DNA of 64,000 nt, taken from assembly GCA_934446565.1 (NCBI GenBank), contig CAKSEO010000007.1, forward strand, positions 6,957-70,956. The letters are read 5' to 3'. The notes beneath the pieces are model-generated. The model was not told the DNA's origin. It saw nothing but the letters and a program-made list of their open reading frames with translations, and ran no database searches. Shown here piece after piece: positions 42,488 to 51,751 of the stretch (positions are counted from its first letter, which is position 1; every line of letters begins with the position of its first letter). The stretch comes from an uncultured Oscillospiraceae bacterium. GTDB taxonomy: Bacteria > Bacillota > Clostridia > Oscillospirales > Ruminococcaceae. Position numbers and translations under genes: made by a program.

Positions 42488-43847
42488 TATATTTTGCTGC
42501 CTGCTGCAAAAGAAATTCACGTTCATTCGGAAAATTTCCGTCAACAACGCCGTCGAGGAGATATTTCAGCACCATTCCCATTTCCCGGGAGGGCGCTATC
42601 AGCCTGGAAAGCGCCTTTCCGTCAACGGCTAGGTCTTTCAGCGTAAGGCAGCAGGACTGCGCGAGCGTTTCCGCGCGGGACAGGACTGCGCGCCAATCAT
42701 CGCAGCGCGCTGCGCATTCAGGCTTTTTCGCCATGTCGTCGCAGATATGCGCAATGCAGATATCCCGGACGGTTTCCAGACCGTATTTCCTGAGCAGACG
42801 GCGCACTGACTTGTCTGTATCGCTAAGCGTAACATCATGAAATCTGACGATATTGCAGACCCGCTCCCGGAGCGCGTTGCTGCACTTCAGCCGCCGGAGG
42901 ATATCATCAGCGATGTCCGCGCTGACCGCCGCATGACCGTAGAAGTGCCCCTCGCCGTCGTCGCCGAGCGAAAAGCGCTGCGGCTTCCCGATGTCGTGCA
43001 GCAGCATCGCGAGGGTCAGCGGGAGCCTGCACTCGTTGAATTCATCGGTTTCGGACAGCCGCGCGGCGGACTGCGCGGACATTACGCAGTGCTCGTAAAT
43101 GTCCAGACAATGATACCTGGAATGCTGATCGAAATCGAAGCATTCCCGGAATTCGGGAAGTATCACGGCGATTATCTCCCGGAAATCGTTCAGTACGCGG
43201 AACAGATTTTCACCGGAATTTCTGCCGGTCAGCAGCCCGCACAGCTCGGAAAAAACGCGCTCTGCGGAGATGTTATTTAGCAGCTCACGGTTGTCCAGCA
43301 TTGCCTGCGCGGTTTGTTCCTCTATTTCGAAGCCGAGAGTGGCTGCGAATCTCATTCCCCGGAGGATACGCAGCGCGTCCTCGCGGAATCGTTTTTCGGG
43401 GTCGCCGATAGCGCGGATAATTCCGCGCTTTATGTCCTCGGAGCCGCCGAATTCGTCGAACAGACCGCGTTTCGGGCTGTAGGCTATGCCGTTCATTGTG
43501 AAGTCCCGGCGGGATATGTCGTCGCGGATATTCCGGGTGAACGTTACGGATTCCGGGCGGCGGCTGTCGAGGTATTCTCCGTCCACGCGGTAGGTGGTTA
43601 TCTCCACGGGCTCGCCGGCTGAAAGTACTGTTATTGTGCCGTGTTTCAGCCCGGTTTTGATGAGACGCATTCCTGCGAATACCTGTTCAGTTTCCTCCGG
43701 GAGAGCTGAGGTGGTTATGTCGTAATCGTGGGGAGGAATCCCCATAAGGCTGTCGCGGACGCAGCCGCCTACGATGTAAGCCTCGTAGCCTGCGCTTTCC
43801 AGCATGTCTATAATTTTAGTGATGTTTTCGGGTATGCTGAATTGCAT
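42465..43847 (-). CDS. cca: CCA tRNA nucleotidyltransferase
   Basis: A 460-residue enzyme that adds or repairs the 3' CCA of tRNA. The N-terminal catalytic motif is IVGGCVRDSLMG, then DYDITTSA with the catalytic aspartates; the RRDFTMNGIAY and RFREDALRILRGMRFAATL segments are family marks. The C-terminal HD-like domain (LLHDIGKP) is seen in many Firmicutes. The ATG at 43847 follows AAGGAGG at good spacing; a TTG two codons upstream is less likely. The family B fold-back repeat lies 22 bases upstream of the start, so the leader of this gene may be altered. Confidence 0.94.
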   Translation of the reverse strand: MQFSIPENITKIIDMLESAGYEAYIVGGCVRDSLMGIPPHDYDITTSALPEETEQVFAGMRLIKTGLKHGTITVLSAGEPVEITTYRVDGEYLDSRRPESVTFTRNIRDDISRRDFTMNGIAYSPKRGLFDEFGGSEDIKRGIIRAIGDPEKRFREDALRILRGMRFAATLGFEIEEQTAQAMLDNRELLNNISAERVFSELCGLLTGRNSGENLFRVLNDFREIIAVILPEFRECFDFDQHSRYHCLDIYEHCVMSAQSAARLSETDEFNECRLPLTLAMLLHDIGKPQRFSLGDDGEGHFYGHAAVSADIADDILRRLKCSNALRERVCNIVRFHDVTLSDTDKSVRRLLRKYGLETVRDICIAHICDDMAKKPECAARCDDWRAVLSRAETLAQSCCLTLKDLAVDGKALSRLIAPSREMGMVLKYLLDGVVDGNFPNEREFLLQQAAKYIAKHKKT

Positions 43848-43869
43848 GGGCAACCTCCTTGGCGGGAAT

Positions 43870-44482
43870 AAACTATAATTTATGCGGGTGGTGTTTAATT
43901 AGCAGGCTCCCCCAATTGGGAGTCAAGGGGGGCGCGCCCCCCTTGCAGGTCGAGGGCAGCGCCCTCGTCGCCGTAAGGCGAAACCTCCGCGCGGAAGCGC
44001 GTTGGCGCGCAGTAACTCCGTGCGAAGCACGGAATAACGAAAAAAAGCGCTAAAGGGGCGCAGGGGCTAGGGGAGACAAACGGAACGTTTGTCCTGGACA
44101 AGAGTTTTCCCCCGCTTGGCGTAGAACGCGATATCCTCCAAAACAGTCCAGTGGACTGTTTTGGAATAAGTGTTTATCCATAAGGAAAGGCACTCAATAA
44201 AACTGTGCCGTGTGAAGCCTTACGTCAGATAATTTATAGAGACTGTGGGGGAAAACTCTTGTTTTCCCCCACACCCCTTTAGCGCCTTTTGGTCGTTTAG
44301 CTGCGCGCCAGCGCGCAGAGTAGCCGTGCTTCGCACGGAGTAACCGCGCTTCCGCGCGGAGGTTTCGCCTTACGGCGACGAGGGCGCTGCCCTCGACCTG
44401 CAAGAGGGGGACTAGTCCCCCTCTTGACTCTCCCGATTGGGGGTTGCAGTAAGACGAATTCTACCTGCATAAATTATAGTTT
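43870..44482. repeat. Family B fold-back element, copy 1 (about 0.6 kb)
   Basis: Terminal inverted repeats read AAACTATAATTTATGCGGG at the left and the complement of AAACTATAATTTATGCAGGTA at the right. Each arm is a string of small palindromes (GGGGGGCGCGCCCCCC, CGAGGGCAGCGCCCTCG, CGCCGTAAGGCG, CCGTGCGAAGCACGG) that also pair with the opposite arm, so the whole element can fold into one long hairpin. The centre has a conserved AAAACAGTCCAGTGGACTGTTTT-like palindrome (44140-44162). A second copy is at 58576-59144. There is no transposase. It begins 5 bases after the UPF0210 stop. Confidence 0.88.
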
Positions 44483-44487
44483 CTCAA

Positions 44488-45843
44488 TCAGTTCTTTAAG
44501 CTCTGCAACGGAGCCGGGATACGTCCGCCACGGCTAATGAACTTACTTGCAGAGAACTTACTTACCGGCATTACAGGAGCGCTTCCGAACAGACCGCCGA
44601 ATTCGATCATGTCGCCTTCCTTCTTGCCGATGGCAGGAATTACGCGGACAGCCGTGGTCTTACTGTTGACCATGCCGATAGCGGCTTCATCCGCAATGAT
44701 AGCAGAGATAGTATCTGCGGAGGTGTCGCCGGGAATAGCGATCATATCCAGACCTACAGAGCATACTGCGGTCATGGCCTCGAGCTTTTCAAGACCGAGG
44801 GAGCCCTTTACTGCCGCGTCGATCATGCCTGCGTCCTCGGATACGGGAATGAATGCGCCGGAAAGTCCGCCGACATGCGAGGACGCCATTACGCCGCCTT
44901 TCTTAACTGCGTCGTTGAGCATTGCGAGGCATGCGGTCGTGCCGTGGCAGCCGCAGCTTTCAAGACCGATCTCCTCAAGGATATGAGCAACGGAATCGCC
45001 CACAGCCGGAGTCGGAGCGAGAGAGAGGTCAACAATACCGAACGGTACGCCCAGGCGCTGGGAAGCCTCAGTACCAACGAGCTGACCCATTCTGGTGATC
45101 TTGAATGCAGTCTTTTTGATGACATCGGCGATCTCGCTGATGTTAGCGTCAGGATGCTTGCGGAGCGCAGCGCGTACAACGCCCGGTCCGGATACGCCTA
45201 CGTTTATCTCGCAGTCGTACTCGCCGACGCCGTGGAATGCGCCTGCCATGAAGGGGTTATCCTCGACTGCGTTGCAGAATACGACGATCTTAGCAGCACC
45301 AAAGTAGCTGTTGTCCTTGGTAGCCTTAGCAGCGTCCAGTATCACCTGACCCATCATAGCTACTGCGTCCATGTTGATACCCGCCCTTGTGGAGCCGATA
45401 TTGACGGAGGAGCACACGTTGCTTGTTTCAGCGAGAGCCTCGGGGATGGACTGGATAAGCTCCAGGTCGCCCGCAGAGAATCCCTTGTGTACCAGTGCGG
45501 AGTAACCGCCGAGGTAGTTTACGCCGGTGCCGTCAGCAGCGCGCTGGAGCGCCTTTGCGAACTTAACGGGGCTGCCCTTGCACGCAGCGGAGACCATCGC
45601 GATAGGGGTAACGGAGATACGCTTGTTGACTATCGGGATACCGTACTGCTTTTCGATATCCTCGCCGGTTTTTACAAGGTTTTCAGCCTTGCGCATGATC
45701 TTGTCGTAAACCTTGTCGCACGCTTTGTCGATGTCGCTGTCGATACAGTCGAGAAGCGAGATACCCATGGTGATGGTACGGATATCCAGGTTCTCCTCTT
45801 GAATCATCTTTATCGTTTCTAAAATATCGGTCGAATTCAGCAT
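44488..45843 (-). CDS. UPF0210 (PFL-like family) protein
   Basis: A 451-residue protein of the UPF0210/DUF711 family. Its start, [19 protein letters not shown], and the segments [12 protein letters not shown] and [20 protein letters not shown], are typical. It is related in fold to pyruvate formate-lyase-like proteins but lacks the usual catalytic pair, and no function is established. The preceding gene is the ACT-domain protein that normally accompanies this family (UPF0237), and the two are 18 bases apart. The end is intact, with the family B element directly behind it. Confidence 0.9.
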   Translation of the reverse strand: MLNSTDILETIKMIQEENLDIRTITMGISLLDCIDSDIDKACDKVYDKIMRKAENLVKTGEDIEKQYGIPIVNKRISVTPIAMVSAACKGSPVKFAKALQRAADGTGVNYLGGYSALVHKGFSAGDLELIQSIPEALAETSNVCSSVNIGSTRAGINMDAVAMMGQVILDAAKATKDNSYFGAAKIVVFCNAVEDNPFMAGAFHGVGEYDCEINVGVSGPGVVRAALRKHPDANISEIADVIKKTAFKITRMGQLVGTEASQRLGVPFGIVDLSLAPTPAVGDSVAHILEEIGLESCGCHGTTACLAMLNDAVKKGGVMASSHVGGLSGAFIPVSEDAGMIDAAVKGSLGLEKLEAMTAVCSVGLDMIAIPGDTSADTISAIIADEAAIGMVNSKTTAVRVIPAIGKKEGDMIEFGGLFGSAPVMPVSKFSASKFISRGGRIPAPLQSLKN

Positions 45844-45861
45844 TTGTCCGTGTTCTCCTTA

Positions 45862-46131
45862 TCAGATTCTGTGCATCGCGTTGAAGATGTCCTCGTGCAT
45901 AACGTGCACCTGGAGCCCCATGTCGCTGCCAGCCTTTGTCAGCTTGTCAGCGAAGTCGATATAGTCGATGTTGAGCTTGGATATTTCGATCATCATGGTC
46001 ATTGCGAACAGGTCCTGCATGATGGTCTGGGTAACATCCATGACATTCGCGTTGTGCTCTGCACAGATACCGCTGACCTTTGCCAGAATACCTACAGTGT
46101 CCTTACCTATAACAGCTACTACGGCTCTCAT
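45862..46131 (-). CDS. ACT-domain protein (UPF0237)
   Basis: An 89-residue protein consisting of one ACT domain: MRAVVAVIGKDTVGILAKVS at the start and DVTQTIMQDLFAMTMMIEI. ACT domains bind small ligands, often amino acids. The ATG at 46131 follows AAGGAGG, while longer frames have no site. Together with UPF0210 it forms a conserved gene pair, possibly ligand-sensing for its larger partner. Confidence 0.92.
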   Translation of the reverse strand: MRAVVAVIGKDTVGILAKVSGICAEHNANVMDVTQTIMQDLFAMTMMIEISKLNIDYIDFADKLTKAGSDMGLQVHVMHEDIFNAMHRI

Positions 46132-46211
46132 ACTTGTCCTCCTTGTCTGCGGGCATGTCATTATGTATAAATTTGTGCACCGCGACCCTTGAATTTTTAT
46201 CTTTCTTATCT

Positions 46212-46240
46212 ATTATACTAAAAAAATCTGAAAAAGTAAA
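46212..46240 (-). promoter_or_regulatory. Sigma-A promoter for the ACT/UPF0210 pair
   Basis: On the minus strand, TTTACT (46235-46240) and TATAAT (46212-46217) with a 17-base spacer. Confidence 0.68.
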
Positions 46241-46248
46241 TGTATTCA

Positions 46249-46277
46249 TAGACAAATTTAAAAATTTGTGATAAAAT
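46249..46277 (+). promoter_or_regulatory. Sigma-A promoter for the PHP phosphatase
   Basis: TAGACA (46249-46254) and TAAAAT (46272-46277) with a 17-base spacer, about 77 bases upstream of the start at 46354. Confidence 0.65.
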
Positions 46278-46353
46278 AATAAAAAAAGCATTTGAAACAG
46301 TGATATTATAGTCACTTTTTCAATTCAGCTTGTAGAACAAAAGAAGGTATAAA

Positions 46354-47178
46354 ATGGAAAATGAAACATTCCGCCCTATCCCGGCGGATATCCATAACCA
46401 TTCCACCCTCTCCCCGGACGGCTGCGACGAGCCGATGAGGATGGCTGAGCGAGCCTGCGGGCTGGGGATAAAGCATTTTGCGCTGACGGACCATATCGAG
46501 TGTGAAAAGCTGGAAAGCTGGGATTACGCGGGCGCGATAGCAAGGTCGCACGATGTGTTCCTTGAGATACAGGAGCGTTTCCGCGGTAAGATGGAGGTCT
46601 ACTACGGTGCAGAGCTGGGACAGGCGCTTTTCAACCTGCCCGCCGCTGAAAAGATACTCGCGGAACACGATTACGACTTCGTGCTGGGCTCAACGCACTG
46701 TACTCGGAGCTATCCGAGATTCGACCGCGTCCCTGACAGCGACGAGGACAGATACCGCTGCCTGGACGAGTACTTCGAGGAAGAACTCCGGCTGGCGGAA
46801 TGGGGCAGATTCTGCTCGCTGTCGCACCTGACTTTCCCGCTGCGTTTCATCAGCGGCGACGTGGGAGGTCACGAGGTCGATGTGAGCCGCTACAGCGCTA
46901 TTATCGACAAGATACTGGAAACGCTTATCCGGCAGGGCATCGCCCTGGAGGTCAATTCCGCAGGAATACGCAAGGGACTTCACGTCCCCATGCCAAACGC
47001 GGAGTATGTCAAGCGCTATTACGACAAGGGCGGCAGGATGGTGACGGTCGGTTCGGACGCTCACCGCGTAGCCGACGTCGGCGCGGATGTTCCGCAGGTC
47101 TACGACATGCTGCGGGATATCGGATTCTCCGAGGTATGTGTTTTCAGAAAGAAACAGCCAATTTTTATAGCAATTTGA
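46354..47178 (+). CDS. hisK: PHP-family histidinol-phosphatase
   Basis: A 274-residue PHP-domain phosphatase. The metal-binding segments DIHNHSTLS (near residue 12), FALTDHIE, GAELGQ and VGSDAH fit the histidinol-phosphatase (HisK/HisJ) type of Firmicutes, which removes phosphate from histidinol phosphate in histidine synthesis. Length matches. The rest of the his operon is not in the window, so the name is tentative; other PHP phosphatases act on different substrates. It is followed by the Lrp-type regulator after 17 bases. Confidence 0.83.
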   Translation: MENETFRPIPADIHNHSTLSPDGCDEPMRMAERACGLGIKHFALTDHIECEKLESWDYAGAIARSHDVFLEIQERFRGKMEVYYGAELGQALFNLPAAEKILAEHDYDFVLGSTHCTRSYPRFDRVPDSDEDRYRCLDEYFEEELRLAEWGRFCSLSHLTFPLRFISGDVGGHEVDVSRYSAIIDKILETLIRQGIALEVNSAGIRKGLHVPMPNAEYVKRYYDKGGRMVTVGSDAHRVADVGADVPQVYDMLRDIGFSEVCVFRKKQPIFIAI

Positions 47179-47195
47179 TATAGGAGGAAACTTTT

Positions 47196-47678
47196 ATGAA
47201 CAAGAGGTTACTTGCCCTATTAAAGCAGAACGCGCGGCTTTCCAACGCGGAGCTCTCCACGATGCTCGGCATTTCCGAGCAGGAGGTCGCAGCAGGTATA
47301 AAGGAGCTTGAGACTTCCGGAATAATCATCGGCTACGCGGCGATAGTCAACGAGGAAAAGGCTGACGACAACGCAGTCACCGCAATAATCGAGCTGAAGG
47401 TCACTCCGTTCAAGGACAGAGGTTTCGATGACCTTGCGCACACCATCATGCAGTATGACGAGGTAGACAGCGTGTTCCTGCTTTCCGGCGCGAACGACCT
47501 GTCCATCACCATCACCGGCACCAGCCTGAGAAAGGTCGCTCTGTTCGTTTCCGAGCGCCTCGCAGTGCTTGACGGAGTTCTGTCCACAACGACGCACTTC
47601 GTCCTCAGAAGATACAAGGAGAAGAACCACGTTTTCAACGAGGAGCACTCCGATGAAAGGAGCCTGGTTTCCCCGTGA
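47196..47678 (+). CDS. Lrp/AsnC-family regulator
   Basis: A 160-residue regulator with an N-terminal winged-helix (LLALLKQNARLSNAELSTMLGISEQEV) and a C-terminal RAM/ACT-like ligand domain (VTAIIELKVTP, LSGANDLSITITG). Such proteins sense amino acids. The end overlaps the start of the aminotransferase by four bases (GTGA), so they are translationally coupled, and I infer control of amino acid metabolism with feedback by its product. Confidence 0.88.
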   Translation: MNKRLLALLKQNARLSNAELSTMLGISEQEVAAGIKELETSGIIIGYAAIVNEEKADDNAVTAIIELKVTPFKDRGFDDLAHTIMQYDEVDSVFLLSGANDLSITITGTSLRKVALFVSERLAVLDGVLSTTTHFVLRRYKEKNHVFNEEHSDERSLVSP

Positions 47679-48850
47679 TAGACTATGATAAGGTGATACC
47701 CCAGAAGATACGGGATATCCAGCCGTCAGGCATCCGTAAATTCTTCGACATCGCTCAGCAGGTGGAGGGAGTTATCTCCCTGTCCGTCGGCGAGCCGGAT
47801 TTCAAGACCCCCTGGGCTGCAAGAAAAGCCGCTATCGGCGTCCTTGAAAAGGGCAGGACTGCATATACTGCAAACGCAGGTCTTATACAGCTCCGCGAGG
47901 AGATATCCAAGTACCTGCTCAACTTTATCCACACCGAGTACGATCCCAACGGCGAGATAATCGTCACCGTCGGCGGTTCCGAGGCGCTGGACCTTGCAAT
48001 GCGCGCGCTGATACAGCCCGGCGACGAGGTGCTGGTTCCGGAGCCAAGCTTCGTGTGCTATTCTCCGATAATCACGGTCTGCGGAGGAACCCCCGTCCCG
48101 ATAGTCATGACCGAGGAGGACAAGTTCAAACTCCGCGCGGACGCGCTCAGGGCTAAGATAACTTCCCGCACCAAGGCGCTGATACTACCGTTCCCGAACA
48201 ACCCGACCGGCTCCATAATGCGCCGCAGCGAGCTTGAGGCAATTGCCGAAGTGCTCCGCGGGACTGACATCATGATAATCTCGGACGAGATATATTCCGA
48301 AATGACCTACGGCGGCGAAAAGCACGTTTCCATTGCTGAAATAGACGGCATGAGGGAACGCACCGTAGTTGTCAACGGCTTCTCCAAGACCTACGCCATG
48401 ACCGGCTGGAGATTAGGCTACTGCGCAGGTCCGAAACCTGTCATCAAGCAGATGCTCAAGCTCCACCAGTACTGCATAATGAGCAGCCCGACGGTCAGCC
48501 AGTATGCGGCTATCACGGCTCTGACCCAGTGCCGCGACGACGTAGACAGAATGCTCGAGGAATACGACATGCGCCGCAGGCTGGTCGTAAAGGGCTTCAA
48601 CGATATGGGACTGACCTGCTTCGAGCCGGAGGGAGCATTCTATGTGTTCCCCTGCATAAAGACCACCGGAATGAAATCCAGCGAGTTCTGCGAGAAGCTG
48701 ATATACAGCAAGAAGGTCGCAGTCGTTCCCGGAAGCGCATTCGGCGAGAGCGGCGAGGGCTATGTAAGAGTTTCCTACGCATATTCCGTTCAGCATATCA
48801 CGACCGCGCTGGAGCGTATCAGGGAATTCGTCGAGGAGCTCAAAAAGTGA
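47675..48850 (+). CDS. Class I aminotransferase (aspartate/aromatic type)
   Basis: A 391-residue PLP enzyme of the aspartate aminotransferase family (PatA-like). Marks: SVGEPDFKTPW near the start, TVGGSEALDLAMRAL, FPNNPTGSIM, SDEIYSEMTY, and GFSKTYAMTGWRLGY with the PLP lysine. The start is GTG at 47675, overlapping the regulator stop. Substrate unknown (Asp, aromatic or N-acetyl-diaminopimelate are possible). The next gene, ispE, starts at the overlap GTGA with its stop. Confidence 0.91.
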   Translation: MIDYDKVIPQKIRDIQPSGIRKFFDIAQQVEGVISLSVGEPDFKTPWAARKAAIGVLEKGRTAYTANAGLIQLREEISKYLLNFIHTEYDPNGEIIVTVGGSEALDLAMRALIQPGDEVLVPEPSFVCYSPIITVCGGTPVPIVMTEEDKFKLRADALRAKITSRTKALILPFPNNPTGSIMRRSELEAIAEVLRGTDIMIISDEIYSEMTYGGEKHVSIAEIDGMRERTVVVNGFSKTYAMTGWRLGYCAGPKPVIKQMLKLHQYCIMSSPTVSQYAAITALTQCRDDVDRMLEEYDMRRRLVVKGFNDMGLTCFEPEGAFYVFPCIKTTGMKSSEFCEKLIYSKKVAVVPGSAFGESGEGYVRVSYAYSVQHITTALERIREFVEELKK

Positions 48851-49728
48851 GAACGATAAGCGGGATACGGATATACAAGCTGAACGCTTATGCAAAGCTG
48901 AATCTGTATCTCGACATCACCGGCAGGCGTGCCGACGGATATCACCTGCTTGAAACAGTAATGCAGAGCATTTCCCTTGCGGACGAGGTAACTGTTGTAG
49001 TCAGCGCCGGAAACGGCATAACGCTGTCCGTCAGCCGGGAGGATATCCCGACCGACAGCCGCAACACCGCTTACCGCGCCGCAGAACTGTTTCTCGAAAA
49101 GGCGGGAGCTTCCGGCTCGGTCTGCATTGATATCGAAAAGCGTATCCCAAGCGGCGCGGGCATGGGCGGCGGCAGCGCGGACGCAGCGGCAGTCCTGAAA
49201 GCGTTGAACACGGCGTTCGGCGAACCGCTTTCGGAAGCGGAACTGCTGGAAATCGCGGCGCAGGTAGGCGCGGATGTTCCGTTCTGCCTGGTCGGGGGAA
49301 CTAAGCTTTGCAGAGGTATCGGCGAAGAAATGTCGGATACCGTTCCGGCGGAGGGCGTGTTCCTGGTAGTAAAGCCGGAATTCGGCTGCCCGACCGGGGA
49401 AGCGTATCGAAAGTACGATGAAAGCCCGCTTGAGATACACGGCGGTCTGGAGCAGTTCACAGCAGGACTGCCCGGAAATTACGCTCCGGAGATGTACAAT
49501 GTGTTCCAGCGTCTGTACTCCGACAAGCGCATTGAGGACATCTGCGCGCGGCTGAACGCGCTCGGTGCCAAGGGCGCAATGCTCACCGGAAGCGGCTCGG
49601 CGGTTTTCGGCGTGTTCGATAATGAAGCGAATGCGGAACGCGTTTCCAAGGAGTTCCCGGACTGCTTTACGGCGGTCTGCGGGTGCGTCCGGGAGGGCGT
49701 TTCCATCACAGAAAGGGAGGTACTATGA
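48847..49728 (+). CDS. ispE: 4-diphosphocytidyl-2-C-methyl-D-erythritol kinase
   Basis: A 293-residue GHMP kinase of the MEP isoprenoid pathway. The N-terminal KLNAYAKLNLYLDITGRR-type start, the Gly-rich ATP loop PSGAGMGGGSADAAAVL and the late LTGSGSAVFGVF segment are characteristic. I choose GTG at 48847, which overlaps the previous stop (GTGA) and gives the normal length; a much longer open frame upstream is spurious. It is followed by gls24 with an ATGA overlap. Confidence 0.93.
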   Translation: MRTISGIRIYKLNAYAKLNLYLDITGRRADGYHLLETVMQSISLADEVTVVVSAGNGITLSVSREDIPTDSRNTAYRAAELFLEKAGASGSVCIDIEKRIPSGAGMGGGSADAAAVLKALNTAFGEPLSEAELLEIAAQVGADVPFCLVGGTKLCRGIGEEMSDTVPAEGVFLVVKPEFGCPTGEAYRKYDESPLEIHGGLEQFTAGLPGNYAPEMYNVFQRLYSDKRIEDICARLNALGAKGAMLTGSGSAVFGVFDNEANAERVSKEFPDCFTAVCGCVREGVSITEREVL

Positions 49729-50081
49729 TAAAGGTCCAGAACAATATCGGAACGATAACCATATCCCAGGATTACTTCACATCGCTCATAGGAAGCACCG
49801 TGACCGGCTGCTTCGGCGTTGTGCAGATGAATATCAGCAGCGCAAAGCAGACGATACTTGCAGCGCTGCCTTTCGTGAAGAAAAAGAGCTACGAGCGCGG
49901 GATAAGCGTCCGCGCGGGACGTGACAAGCTGGTAGTTGACCTCCATATCACGGTGCTTTACGGCGTGAATGTCGGCACTGTTGTTAAGAGCATCATCAAC
50001 AAGGTGAAGTACGTCATGGAGGAAAGCACGGGCATTTCCGTTGAACGCGTGAATGTTTACGTTGACGAGATAAAGACATAA
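49725..50081 (+). CDS. Asp23/Gls24-family protein (YloU-like)
   Basis: A 118-residue protein of the alkaline-shock/Gls24 family. The typical GTITISQDYFTSLIGSTVTGCFGVV start and VDLHITVLYGVNV segment are seen. It starts at ATG 49725, overlapping ispE, after GGGAGG. In Firmicutes this gene lies directly before the fakA-like gene (yloU-yloV), as here. The family is linked to membrane or stress functions, with unknown mechanism. Confidence 0.9.
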   Translation: MIKVQNNIGTITISQDYFTSLIGSTVTGCFGVVQMNISSAKQTILAALPFVKKKSYERGISVRAGRDKLVVDLHITVLYGVNVGTVVKSIINKVKYVMEESTGISVERVNVYVDEIKT

Positions 50082-50107
50082 TAAATCAGGAAGGGATATC
50101 ACATAAA

Positions 50108-51751
50108 ATGACACTTACAGGAAAGCTGTTCCGTGACGCGGTAATATCGGGCGCGAACAACATAGCCAACAACCGTGCCGCAGTCGATGAGCTGAACGTA
50201 TTCCCCGTGCCGGATGGCGATACTGGCACAAACATGTCCATGACCATCGGCAACGCCCTGCCGGAATTAAAGGCGGCGGGCGACGCTATTTCCGCAGGCG
50301 ACGCCGCAAAGCTGACCGCCTCCGCAATGCTTAGGGGTGCGCGCGGAAACTCCGGCGTTATTCTGTCGCTTATTTTCCGCGGACTTTCGAAGGGTCTTGC
50401 AGGACAGGCAGAAGCGGACGCGAAAATGCTGTCCGACGCGTTCAAGCTGGGCGTTGACGCAGCGTACAAGTCCGTTATGAAGCCCACCGAGGGAACTATC
50501 CTCACCGTTGCAAGAGAGGCATGGGAGAACACCAAGGACATCGCGCAGGAGGGCGGCGACGCCACAGAGTTCCTCGCGAAATTCATCGAAGAGGGCGAAA
50601 AGAGCCTTGCCAATACTCCGGAGCTGCTCCCGGCGCTGAAAAAAGCCGGCGTGGTTGACGCGGGCGGTAAGGGACTGCTGGTTATCCTCAGCGGAATGCA
50701 GCAGGTCATCTCCGGCGGGGAGATGATACGCTCCGATGACGAAACCAGACCCTCCGCTCCGGCGGCTGTAGCGGCTGCGGGAGCTGCGCAGGAGGATATC
50801 AAGTTTGCATACTGCACCGAGTTTATCGTCAACAAGAAGCCCGGCGCAAACGACGCAACAGCGCTCCGTGCATTCCTGGAAACCATCGGCGACTGCGTTG
50901 TCGTGGTCGATGACGATGATATCATCAAGGTGCATGTTCATTCCAATCACCCCGGTAAGGCAATCGAGGAGGGTATAAAGTTCGGCGAGCTCACCAAGAT
51001 GAAGATAGAGAACATGCGCGAGCAGCACCACAACATCATAAAGGCTGACGAAGCAGTCCAGAAGAACCGCAAAGTTCCGGTAAAGCCCGAAAAGGACTTC
51101 GGATTCGTTGCAGTTGCGGCGGGCGCAGGTATCGAGGCTCTATTCCGCGACCTGGGCGCCGACAGCGTTGTACGCGGCGGTCAGACGATGAACCCGTCCA
51201 CCGAGGACATTCTTGAAGCGATAGGGCAGACTCCGGCGAATAACGTGTTCGTCCTGCCGAATAATAAGAACATCATCATGGCTGCGGAGCAGGCTGTTGC
51301 CCTCGCGGACAGGAACGTCTGCGTACTCCAGTCCAGGAGTATTCCGCAAGGGATCACCGCGCTGATGAACTTCGACCCCGGCGCTGATTTCGTCACCAAC
51401 CGCAGCAACATGACCGACGCTCTCGACAGAGTGCAGAGCGGTCAGATAACCTTCGCGGTGCGCGACAGCGAGTATGACGGCCACAAGATAAAGCAGGGCG
51501 AGATACTTGCGATGGACAACGGCAAGATAGTGTTCACCGAGAAGGACGTTACCAAGGCTCTGGTGAAGCTTACCAAGCGGCTGGTGAACGGCTCCAGCAG
51601 CTTCATCACCGTTATGTACGGCTCCGATGTAAGCGACGAAGCGGCGAATGCGGCTTACGAGCAGCTCCGTGCGCGTATCAGCGACAATATCGACATCAAC
51701 CTTGTCAACGGCGGTCAGCCGGTGTATTACTACATCATTTCTGTTGAATAA
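50108..51751 (+). CDS. fakA: Fatty acid kinase catalytic subunit FakA (YloV)
   Basis: A 547-residue protein with an N-terminal DAK2/DhaL-like kinase domain (NVFPVPDGDTGTNMSMTI, with the ADP/Mg loop, about 30-50; ARGNSGVILSLIF), a linker, and a C-terminal DegV-like region. With a FakB partner it phosphorylates exogenous fatty acids for phospholipid synthesis. FakB is not seen in the window. It ends one base before recG starts. The yloU-yloV-recG order is conserved in Firmicutes. Confidence 0.94.
   Translation: MTLTGKLFRDAVISGANNIANNRAAVDELNVFPVPDGDTGTNMSMTIGNALPELKAAGDAISAGDAAKLTASAMLRGARGNSGVILSLIFRGLSKGLAGQAEADAKMLSDAFKLGVDAAYKSVMKPTEGTILTVAREAWENTKDIAQEGGDATEFLAKFIEEGEKSLANTPELLPALKKAGVVDAGGKGLLVILSGMQQVISGGEMIRSDDETRPSAPAAVAAAGAAQEDIKFAYCTEFIVNKKPGANDATALRAFLETIGDCVVVVDDDDIIKVHVHSNHPGKAIEEGIKFGELTKMKIENMREQHHNIIKADEAVQKNRKVPVKPEKDFGFVAVAAGAGIEALFRDLGADSVVRGGQTMNPSTEDILEAIGQTPANNVFVLPNNKNIIMAAEQAVALADRNVCVLQSRSIPQGITALMNFDPGADFVTNRSNMTDALDRVQSGQITFAVRDSEYDGHKIKQGEILAMDNGKIVFTEKDVTKALVKLTKRLVNGSSSFITVMYGSDVSDEAANAAYEQLRARISDNIDINLVNGGQPVYYYIISVE

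Noticed and set aside
43895-44403. Small reading frames inside family B copy 1 (and 58631-59132 in copy 2)
   Set aside because: They follow the palindromes, have no ribosome sites and shift between copies.
48529-48846. Longer N-terminal extension of ispE in the same frame
   Set aside because: It overlaps the aminotransferase gene and lacks IspE features; GTG 48847 restores the normal length.
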